Source: Croceicoccus naphthovorans
GTDB lineage: Bacteria; Pseudomonadota; Alphaproteobacteria; Sphingomonadales; Sphingomonadaceae
Assembly (NCBI RefSeq): GCF_001028705.1
Contig: NZ_CP011770.1
Location: forward strand, 933,501 to 997,500
DNA length: 64,000 bases
Reading direction: 5' to 3'
The notes below the pieces were generated by a model. It searched no databases and had not been told where the DNA came from. It was given only the letters and a program-made list of their open reading frames with translations. A program made the translations under genes and the position numbers. Below are positions 53,427 to 61,088 of this stretch, piece after piece (the first letter of the stretch is position 1; each line of letters begins with the position of its first letter).

Positions 53427-54761
53427 TCAAGCCGCTTTCAGCGCGGTCCAGCTATCCGGCATACGGATCGCAAACGTCATCGCCGGGCTAAAGGCGTTTA
53501 CGAAGAACGTGCGACCGTCCGGCGAGAAGCAAGCCCCGGCCAGTTCGGTCTGCAGGCGCAGGCGACCGATGGGATAGGCGGTGCCGTCGGGTGCGATGCC
53601 GCGCAAGTGGTTATCGACGACGTCGGTGTATTGGTCCTCGCAAACGACAAGGTGCCCGTTCGGTGCAACGGTCAGGTTGTCGCCATAGTTGAACTGCGTC
53701 TCGCTGGCGGATTCGAAGAACAGATCCAGCTGGTCCGCCGCTCCGTTCAGGCCGGGGGTCAGGCGGAAGATCTGGCCAAGGCCCGCCGCGCCGCCCGAGG
53801 TAGCGCAGAAATAGACCTCGCCATCGCCCATGTGGATGCCTTCGCCGCGCGCGAAGATTGCCGCGCCCTTGCGTGCAGCCTGAAAGCGCAGGTCGTCTTC
53901 CGGGCTTTCGGGATTGTCGAGGTCGATCCATTTCAGGCTGCACACCCCATTGGGCATGCCGTCGCTTTCGGGCCAGTTGCGCGTGTCGCAGGGGCCGGTG
54001 GCAAGCGCTGCGGCCTGCAACCTGCCGCCACGTCCCAGCTTGCCACGTACGGTCGGGACGAAGCGATAGAGCACGCTCTCGTCGCGATCTTCGGTCATGT
54101 AGACGATGCCGGTGCGCGGATCGACCGCCGCGGCTTCGTGCCGGAAACGTCCCATCGCCTTCAGCGGAACGGGATCGACCATGCCGGCCGCCTCTGCCGG
54201 GACTTCGAAGACCCAGCCGTGATCCTTGCCAGCATCCTCTCCGGGCCGGGTCACGTCTTCCTCGCAGGTCAGCCAGCTGCCCCAGGGCGTCGTGCCTCCC
54301 GCGCAGTTGCGAATCGTGCCGGCCAGCGAGCGGTGCTGACGGCGGACTTCCAGCGTATCGGGATCGAGGACAAGCGTCGTCGTCCCGCCGGGGACCGCTT
54401 CGCCGCCGGGCGTATGGTCATAGGCGCTGAGCAGCGGACCGCCGGGCAGGTCACCAACCTTCAGCTCGTGATTGCGGACCAGCGCCAGCGACCGGTCGGC
54501 CAGCGCGAAGCAGCCCATGCCGTCGGCCTTGTCGGGCACGATCAGCCCGTCGTTCATCGTGTCGCCAAGCCGCGAGACGATCCGATAGGACATGCCCAGT
54601 GGCAGATCGAGAATCCCTGCCGGATCCGGCACCAACGCGCCAAGCGGAGAGGGCGCCGTGCCCGCCATGGCCAGCGACCGTGCGGTGCATCCACTGGCCA
54701 GAAGCGCGGCAAAGGCACCGGCGGTCGAGCCGAGGAAACGGCGGCGCGAGGTGGCTGTCAT
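53427..54761 (-). CDS. PhoX/DUF839-family Tat-exported protein
   Basis: A 444-residue protein of the PhoX-like DUF839 family. The N terminus SRRRFLGS followed by a hydrophobic stretch and a Cys (LLASGC) is a Tat signal, possibly with lipobox. In the mature part CEED, RFRHEAAAVDPRTGIVYMTED and CEDQ are the conserved calcium/iron-site segments of PhoX phosphatases. It is shorter than classical PhoX (about 600). It begins 2 bases after the phytase stop, so the two are co-translated, and it likely removes phosphate from the phytase products. Confidence 0.85.
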   Translation of the reverse strand: MTATSRRRFLGSTAGAFAALLASGCTARSLAMAGTAPSPLGALVPDPAGILDLPLGMSYRIVSRLGDTMNDGLIVPDKADGMGCFALADRSLALVRNHELKVGDLPGGPLLSAYDHTPGGEAVPGGTTTLVLDPDTLEVRRQHRSLAGTIRNCAGGTTPWGSWLTCEEDVTRPGEDAGKDHGWVFEVPAEAAGMVDPVPLKAMGRFRHEAAAVDPRTGIVYMTEDRDESVLYRFVPTVRGKLGRGGRLQAAALATGPCDTRNWPESDGMPNGVCSLKWIDLDNPESPEDDLRFQAARKGAAIFARGEGIHMGDGEVYFCATSGGAAGLGQIFRLTPGLNGAADQLDLFFESASETQFNYGDNLTVAPNGHLVVCEDQYTDVVDNHLRGIAPDGTAYPIGRLRLQTELAGACFSPDGRTFFVNAFSPAMTFAIRMPDSWTALKAA

Positions 54762-54763
54762 GT

Positions 54764-55789
54764 CTATCGGTCCAGTTCCAGCGCCGCGATGATCTCGTCC
54801 CAGCGCACCATCTTGAAATTCTGCGCGCCTCCGGCGTTCACGCCGTCCTGCGCGAGGAAAATGCCATTGGGGAAATCGGGGCCGAAGTTGCCTGACTTAG
54901 CTTCGATCCCGTCGGTTTCGTCGGTCGCGCCATAGTCACCGGCGACTATGCGAAAGCGTCCGGCATATTCGATTCCGGGCAGGCGATAGACCGCGTAGGC
55001 GCTGTCGCCCTGGCTCGACGCGATCAGCCATCCACCGGTCTCACCTTGCGGCACAAGGGCAAGGCCCTCGACGTCGGCGATCAGCTCCGCGTTATCGATG
55101 GGTGCGACGATCTCGCCCGTCGCCGTTCCGGCGGGGAACCGCCATATGCCCGCGTTCTCTTCGCCGATGTACAACGTACCGTCGCGCGGATCGACGACGC
55201 AGCCTTCGGGCTGGCTCGGCACCGCCATCTTGCGTAGGGGCGTGGATGAGGGCGTGCCGAGGTCGAGCGCGAACTCGGCAATCGTGCCGTCCTTCAACAC
55301 CGAATAGGCGAGCAGCGCCTCGTCGGTCTGGTGCAGACAGAACCCATAGCCTTCGCCCGAGCCGCCCGGCACGGTACCAATCGCCGTCAGCTTGCCTGCG
55401 GCGGACAGGCGGTAGAGCCGGATCGCGGCGTTGATCGGATCGCCCCGGTCGCTCGCCGCAACAATCGCGCCGTTCTCACCCAGATCGACCATGTCGACAT
55501 TGTTCAGCAGCCCGTCCGGCGCGAAGTCCAGCACCGCGCCATCCATGCCATAGACGTAGAGCCCGGCCTTCTTGTCCGTCCCGACGATCAGGCTTTTCGC
55601 CGGATCGACCGGGTTGCGCCAGATCGCCGGATCGTCGGCGGCGTCGGCATTGGCGGTGCCGACAGGCGCAGTCTCTCCCCGCGCCACGACTTTCGCCGTC
55701 GGCAGGGGCGAAACGACCGGCGCGGTGGCACAGCCGCCCGCGCCGAAACACAAGACGGCCGTACCGAACATCAGGAAGGACAGGCGCAT
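54764..55789 (-). CDS. Beta-propeller phytase (3-phytase)
   Basis: A 341-residue exported enzyme. Signal peptide with a lipobox-like FGAGGC (about 15-20), so probably a lipoprotein. The mature part shows DADDPAIWRNPVDPAKSLIVGTDKK, shown by position near 50-75, then YGMDG, GSGEGYGFC and the repeated strand pattern of beta-propeller phytases; the DDPA/E segment binds calcium. It dephosphorylates inositol hexakisphosphate. The ATG overlaps the receptor's stop by one base (TGATG). Confidence 0.9.
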   Translation of the reverse strand: MRLSFLMFGTAVLCFGAGGCATAPVVSPLPTAKVVARGETAPVGTANADAADDPAIWRNPVDPAKSLIVGTDKKAGLYVYGMDGAVLDFAPDGLLNNVDMVDLGENGAIVAASDRGDPINAAIRLYRLSAAGKLTAIGTVPGGSGEGYGFCLHQTDEALLAYSVLKDGTIAEFALDLGTPSSTPLRKMAVPSQPEGCVVDPRDGTLYIGEENAGIWRFPAGTATGEIVAPIDNAELIADVEGLALVPQGETGGWLIASSQGDSAYAVYRLPGIEYAGRFRIVAGDYGATDETDGIEAKSGNFGPDFPNGIFLAQDGVNAGGAQNFKMVRWDEIIAALELDR

Positions 55790-58629
55790 CAGAACACCAC
55801 CCGCGCGCCGAACTTCACGGTGTAGTCGTATTCCTCGTACTGCAGCAGATTCCGCTGCCCGTTGTAGTTGTTGTATGCAAAGTACTTGGCGTTGTTGATG
55901 TTGACCCACTCGCCATAAAGCTGGACCATGTCGGTCAGCTGGAACTTGGCGCTGAAATCCAGCTGGAAGTGATCGTCGACATAGCGGTCTTCCTCCGCCT
56001 CGCCGCTGATTTCATCCAGGTATTTGTCGCGGTACGTACCCGACAGGCGCAGCGAGAGCGGTCCCTTTTCGTATCCCAGCACCGCGTTCAAGGTGTGTTT
56101 CGATGTTGAGGGCAGGGTAATCTTGCGCAGGTCGTCGATGTCGCCATCGTTCGGCACCATGCCGGTAGCGTCGGTGTAGGTATAATTCGCCTGCACCAGC
56201 AGTCCGTCGAGCGGCGCGGGCAGCATCGACAGCGACTGCGAAACGCTCAGCTCCGCACCGAAAATTTCGGCACTTGGTCCGTTGATCGGGATTTCGGCTT
56301 CGGTGAAATCGACGCCGAGGAAAGAACCGTCCTCGACCGCCGTGTCGACGATGTAGTTCTTGATGTCCTTGTAGAACACGGCCGCACTGATGGCGCCGGT
56401 GCGCGACATGTAGTATTCGAACGACGCGTCGAGGTTCCATGCCTCGTACGGATCGAGATCGGGGTTGCCGAACACGGCTTCGTTATCTTCGTCGATCTCG
56501 AAACGCGGAGCCAGCTTCGACAGCTTGGGCCGCACGATGCTGCGATACCCGGCAAGGCGGACCAGCATGTCGGGCTGAAGCTCGTACCGCAGGTTCAGGC
56601 TTGGCAGCCAGTGGCCGTAGTCCTTCTGGTAGGCGACCGGCGCGATGACGACCATGTCGTCCTCTGCCGTGCCGCCGCCGGGCAGGTCCTGACCTTCTTC
56701 AAAAAGGTTGACCTGATTGCCCAGAAGGTCGGTCTTGGTATCTTCGTACCGCACCCCGCCGATGGCGCGCAGCGGCCCGCTTTCCCAAGTGGCCATGACG
56801 TATCCGGCCATCACGTCTTCATCGGCGCGATAATCCTCGATCGCGGAGTCGAATACGCTGTCGATTTCCTGATATTCGAACGAGTCGAAGTTCTCGGTGA
56901 AGAACAGGCGCGAACCGTTGAAATCCGCCACTGGCGAGATGCGGATGATGTCATAGGTCTGAAAGCCCAAGACGTCGTCCAGCGTGTAGTCGCCATCACC
57001 GTCCCATTCGTAGAACTCGACGGTCTTGTCGTATGTCTTCTTGCGCCAACGACCCTTGGCACCGGCCTGAAGCGTCAGGCTGGCATTGCCGAGGAACATT
57101 TCCTTGCCGAAGTCGAGCTTCGCAGCCCACTCCTCGTCCTGCGAATCCGATAGGGCGACGTATTCGATATCCTTCAGCTCATAAGCCGACGGCTCATAGA
57201 AATTGAAGTCGTTGCCCGAGGTTGCGTAGAGCGGCACGCGCGGATCGGCGTAATCGACATCGACGATCAGGCCTTCGCCTTCGAACTCATGCTCGAACTG
57301 CGTGGGGTCCAGCGATCCGTTTTCCTTTTCGGTCGATTTGGCATAGCTGGCGGAATATTCGGCGAAGAAGCCGCTATCCAGTTCGGTCTCACCACCAAAG
57401 GTGACGGACCGGATGCGCTGGCGTTCGAAGCGGTCCTTGATGTCGCGCTCTACGGTCAGCTTTCCTTCGTCTTCATCACCATCGTAGGTGTCGGCAAAAG
57501 TGACGGTGCTGCCGCTTCCCGCAATGTCGACGGCGTCGCTGAAATCGAAGGTGGTGCGGCGACGATATTCCTGATCGTCGAACTGGCTCCACAGACCCTT
57601 TACATAAAGCTTGGTCGTATCGCCGACGCGCAGGTCGAGGCCGAGTGTCGCGCTGATGCGTTCGCGTTCGACGTCATAGTCGCGGTACTGCAGTTCCTCG
57701 GCATAGTTGACGCCGTCGATGTCTTCCCAGTCGTCCGCCTCGATATTGTCGGTTTCGAACTTGCGCTGATAATACGAAACGCCGCCCGACACGCCGATGT
57801 TGTCCGACAGGCGCGAGGCGAAATCGACGCTGCCCTTGGGGGTCAGCTCGTTGGCCTTTTTGTTGTAGCTGCCCTCGATCTTGGCGGTCAGCAGGTCCTT
57901 TTTACGGTCGAAGGCGCTGGTCGTTTCAATCTCGACGCTGGCGCCGATGGTGTCGGCATCCATGTCGGGGGTGAGCGACTTTTTCACCTCGATGGATTCG
58001 ATGATGTCGCTGCTGATCACGTCAAGCGCGACCGAGCGGACGTCACTTTCCGGCGCAGGCAGGCGCACGCCGTTCAGCGAGGTGGCGTTCAGTTCTGGGT
58101 CGAGCCCGCGAACCGAAACGAAGCGGCCTTCGCCCTGATCGTTCAGGACGTTGATGCCCGGCAGGCGGCGCAGCGATTCCGCGACGTTCTGGTCAGGGAA
58201 CTGGCCGATGGAGTCGCGGCTGAGCACGTCGCTGATCGTGTCGGAAGCGCGCTTGCGCGACAGCGAGCTGGACAGATTGGCGCGCTGGCCAAGCACGAGG
58301 ATGTCGCCGTTCAGACCAGAAAGCACGAAGTCGGCATCGACCGGACCGCTGGCGGGGACGGTTACAGAAGCTTGCCTAGTGGCCGCGCCGATATAGCTGG
58401 CGCGAAGCGTATAGGTGCCAGCGGGAACGTCGACGAAGCGATAATCGCCATCGCTGCCCGTATTTGCGGTGCGATCCAGTTCGACGATCCGCACCTGCAC
58501 CGCGCGAAGCCCGGCGGTGCCGCTTTCGTCGATAACGGTGCCTTCGATTTCCCCTGCCAGCGCGGGCATTGCCTGACCCAACGCGATGACCCCCATTGCA
58601 GCCCCGAGGAGCCAGCGTGACGAACCCAT
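55789..58629 (-). CDS. TonB-dependent receptor with carboxypeptidase-like regulatory domain
   Basis: A 946-residue outer-membrane receptor. After a signal peptide (ALGQAMPALA) comes a CarboxypepD_reg-like domain (about 25-108), then the plug (SIGQFPDQNVAESLRRLPGI and FVSVRGLDPELNATSLNG) and a 22-strand barrel ending KFGARVVF. The family is the TonB-Xanth-Caul type expanded in sphingomonads and Caulobacter. Being in one operon with the phytase and the PhoX-like protein, it probably imports inositol phosphates or other phosphate esters. GGAGG lies 7 bases before the ATG. Confidence 0.92.
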   Translation of the reverse strand: MGSSRWLLGAAMGVIALGQAMPALAGEIEGTVIDESGTAGLRAVQVRIVELDRTANTGSDGDYRFVDVPAGTYTLRASYIGAATRQASVTVPASGPVDADFVLSGLNGDILVLGQRANLSSSLSRKRASDTISDVLSRDSIGQFPDQNVAESLRRLPGINVLNDQGEGRFVSVRGLDPELNATSLNGVRLPAPESDVRSVALDVISSDIIESIEVKKSLTPDMDADTIGASVEIETTSAFDRKKDLLTAKIEGSYNKKANELTPKGSVDFASRLSDNIGVSGGVSYYQRKFETDNIEADDWEDIDGVNYAEELQYRDYDVERERISATLGLDLRVGDTTKLYVKGLWSQFDDQEYRRRTTFDFSDAVDIAGSGSTVTFADTYDGDEDEGKLTVERDIKDRFERQRIRSVTFGGETELDSGFFAEYSASYAKSTEKENGSLDPTQFEHEFEGEGLIVDVDYADPRVPLYATSGNDFNFYEPSAYELKDIEYVALSDSQDEEWAAKLDFGKEMFLGNASLTLQAGAKGRWRKKTYDKTVEFYEWDGDGDYTLDDVLGFQTYDIIRISPVADFNGSRLFFTENFDSFEYQEIDSVFDSAIEDYRADEDVMAGYVMATWESGPLRAIGGVRYEDTKTDLLGNQVNLFEEGQDLPGGGTAEDDMVVIAPVAYQKDYGHWLPSLNLRYELQPDMLVRLAGYRSIVRPKLSKLAPRFEIDEDNEAVFGNPDLDPYEAWNLDASFEYYMSRTGAISAAVFYKDIKNYIVDTAVEDGSFLGVDFTEAEIPINGPSAEIFGAELSVSQSLSMLPAPLDGLLVQANYTYTDATGMVPNDGDIDDLRKITLPSTSKHTLNAVLGYEKGPLSLRLSGTYRDKYLDEISGEAEEDRYVDDHFQLDFSAKFQLTDMVQLYGEWVNINNAKYFAYNNYNGQRNLLQYEEYDYTVKFGARVVF

Positions 58630-58856
58630 ATTTGAACCTCCGATTGTGTTTCGAAGGCGGCGGGTAGGGATCGATTCTTACGCGTTCACGACGGAATGAA
58701 GACGCTTCGATGGCGGTTGGGCGACTTTCGTCATTTGATTGCAACGTGCTGGCCATGACGGCTTCGCCGATCGGCAACCACAGTGCCTTGTTCCGGCCAG
58801 GCACAAAATTTTTTTTACCGAAATGGAGCGATCAGGATGCAAGGATTTCTGCGGGA
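58630..58856. other. Intergenic region upstream of the phytase operon, up to the insertion sequence
   Basis: These 227 bases must contain the promoter of the minus-strand phytase operon. It includes an A/T run near 58808-58817. A Pho-box-like repeat was looked for and not convincingly seen. No open frame of interest is present. Confidence 0.4.
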
Positions 58857-60527
58857 CTGGACTGTTAACCCGTCTTATTCACGGGGTTGGCTACGAAGGG
58901 TTGGCGGGAGTGGCATAAGCCTCTGATCTGAATTAGGAACTGGGTGTCTACACCGGCCCTGCTGCAGGGCAGAAAATGCCACAGGCCACACCCGCCATGA
59001 ACGACGATATCGCAAGCCCCTTCCGATTCCCAGCGGTCGACCGCAAGAAAGTCACAGCCGCGTTCGACGGTGGTCGGCTCACTTCGGACGGCGGCGTTCT
59101 GTTGCTGTCGCAGGCCGAGCGCGCGATGGGTATCTGCCAGCGGCTTGCGACTTGCATTGCCGATCCGCGCGATCCTGCGCGGGTGATCCATCGCCTCGAC
59201 GACATCCTGCGTGCCCGCGTGTTCGCGATCGCCTGCGGCTATGAGGATGCCGACGATCTCGATGCCCTGCGCGACGATCCGGGCTTCCGCCTGGCCCTGG
59301 GCAAGCTGCCGGGATCGGGCGCGGGGCTGGCCAGCCAACCGACGATGAGCCGGTGGGAGAATGCACCGATCACGCGCGAGTTGGCGAAGATGCTGGCCGC
59401 GATGATCGACATCTACTGCGCCAGCTATCCGGCCCCGCCGGCGGCGGTGACGCTGGATATCGATGATACCTGCGATGTCGTCCATGGCTATCAGCAGTTG
59501 TCGTTCTGGAATGGTCATCATGGCGAGCGTTGCTTCCTGCCGATCCATGTCTACGACACCGCCACTGGCCGGCCGGTGGCGATGCTGCTGCGCACCGGCA
59601 AGACACCGTCTGGTGTTGAAGCTGCCGGTCACATCCGGCGCCTCGTGCGCCACATCCGCCGGCAATGGCCCGAAACGCACATCACCATCCGCGGCGACGG
59701 GCACTATGGGCGGCCCGAGGTCATGGCCGTCTGCGAGGGTTGCGGCGTCGACTACGTGTTCGGCCTGCCGACCAACGCCGTGCTACGCGCCGATCCCGAA
59801 ATCGTCGTTGCCGCCGATGCCTGTGCGGTCAAACGCGCTCAGCGCCAGTACCCGGTCCTGCGCACCTATGCCGAGACCCGCTACGGGGCCAAAAGCTGGA
59901 AGTGCCAGCGCCGCGTCGTCGCCCGGATCGAGGCCAGTACGATGGGCATGGACATCCGCTATGTCGTCACTTCGCTGACCGAAGGCTCGGCCGAGCACAT
60001 CTATGATACGCTCTACTGCGCGCGCGGTCAGGCCGAAAACCTGATCAAGCTGCACAAGACCCAGCTGGCCAGCGATCGCACCTCGTGCCGCTCTCCCAAC
60101 GCCAATCAGATGCGCCTCATCCTGCACACCGCCGCATACTGGCTCCTGTGGCGCATTCAGCAGGAAATCCCCAAGGCAGCCTCGCTCGCGACCGCCGAGT
60201 TCGCAACGTTGCGCCTCAGGCTGCTCAAGGTCGCTGCCCGCGTCATTGAGAGCGCCACTCGCATCCGTGTCGCCTTCGCGTCAGCCTGTCCCGATGCCTC
60301 CGTTTTGAAAGCCATCGCCACCAATCTCAGGCCTGCACCTACTTAGGCGGTGCGGCTGTGCCGCCGAACTCCGAGCTCCATTCCATCAACCTCGAAAAGC
60401 CCATTGATCCTGACGCGGTGAAAAATGCCGTCGAAGACGCTCGCCCGGACTACGCCGCCAACGTCAGATCAAGGCCCATCCACTTCGCTGCTGCGGCCTC
60501 ATGAATAAACCGGGTTAAAAAGTCCAG
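58857..60527 (+). mobile_element. IS1380-family insertion sequence
   Basis: A transposase gene flanked by imperfect terminal inverted repeats. The left end has CTGGACT (58857-58863) then TTAACCCG and TTATTCA; the right end read in reverse has CTGGACT, TTAACCCG and TTTATTCA, ending near 60527. The two are one base different in spacing. The element would be about 1.67 kb, normal for the family. No matching target duplication is seen outside either end, so the exact ends remain unsure or the copy has been rearranged. Confidence 0.72.
58976..60346 (+). CDS. IS1380-family transposase
   Basis: A 456-residue DDE transposase (DDE_Tnp_1-like). The N-terminal LTSDGGVLLLSQAER is typical of the family, as is LDIDDTCDVVHGYQQ (first Asp), RGDGHYGRPEVM (second Asp) and the RGQAENLIKLHKTQL helix, which carries the Glu. 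It appears full-length and undisrupted, so the element may be active. A short unrelated stretch of about 180 bases separates the stop from the right terminal repeat. Confidence 0.9.
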   Translation: MPQATPAMNDDIASPFRFPAVDRKKVTAAFDGGRLTSDGGVLLLSQAERAMGICQRLATCIADPRDPARVIHRLDDILRARVFAIACGYEDADDLDALRDDPGFRLALGKLPGSGAGLASQPTMSRWENAPITRELAKMLAAMIDIYCASYPAPPAAVTLDIDDTCDVVHGYQQLSFWNGHHGERCFLPIHVYDTATGRPVAMLLRTGKTPSGVEAAGHIRRLVRHIRRQWPETHITIRGDGHYGRPEVMAVCEGCGVDYVFGLPTNAVLRADPEIVVAADACAVKRAQRQYPVLRTYAETRYGAKSWKCQRRVVARIEASTMGMDIRYVVTSLTEGSAEHIYDTLYCARGQAENLIKLHKTQLASDRTSCRSPNANQMRLILHTAAYWLLWRIQQEIPKAASLATAEFATLRLRLLKVAARVIESATRIRVAFASACPDASVLKAIATNLRPAPT

Positions 60528-61088
60528 AAGCTACCCTCAGAGGCCACCGTATGAGACTTTGGCGGGCTTTATTTTGGAACAAAATCAATAGAGAAGGTTT
60601 GTAGGCGGATAAGCCAGTGGGGGGAGCATATCGTGCTCCAGGCCTTATCTGTGCCACAAGTTGGGGAATTGGGTTGCGCATACTGCATAACTTGCAGGCT
60701 ACTAGAAATCGAAAGGCGGCAACTGCGTCGTCTGTCGAAAGTGTGCCCGGTAGTGTGTCTGCCAGACATTCCACACATCAACTTTATCAATGGCTGCAAC
60801 GCATTTCTTCACGAAATACGAAGCCTTTGTCTGTGCCATGCGAAGTTGAGCAGGATCGTGATGATACCGATCACACCGATCTTGTTGAGCAGCGCTACAA
60901 GACGGGAGTTATGCTTTAGGAATTTGGAGAAGCGCGACCAAAATATTCGCGCACAAAGGTATTGGATGCCACCGTCTTTGTGAGGTCCGGGGGATTTAGC
61001 AAAGATCTGAATCAGATAGTCCGCTTTTGCGGAGTGTTTTCGTGCGCCGTCGCCCGGCGCGTTCAAGTTTTGAATAGAGGGAAGCAAC
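60528..61088. other. Lower-GC region without a confident gene, upstream of the giant repeat protein
   Basis: About 560 bases that are clearly richer in A/T than their neighbours. A few short frames exist on both strands (for example a Cys-rich 116-codon frame at 60633-60983) but none has a recognisable motif, ribosome site or codon pattern like the genome. The region probably holds the promoter of the repeat protein and debris from the insertion. The last bases before the ATG at 61089 (GAGGGAAGC) form its ribosome site. Confidence 0.5.

Noticed and set aside
58630..58856. A Pho box upstream of the phytase operon
   Set aside because: No pair of TGTCA-like direct repeats with the required 11-base period could be found by eye.
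60633..60983. A 116-codon Cys-rich plus-strand frame
   Set aside because: No ribosome site, no family features and a composition unlike real genes here; it overlaps an equally open minus-strand frame.
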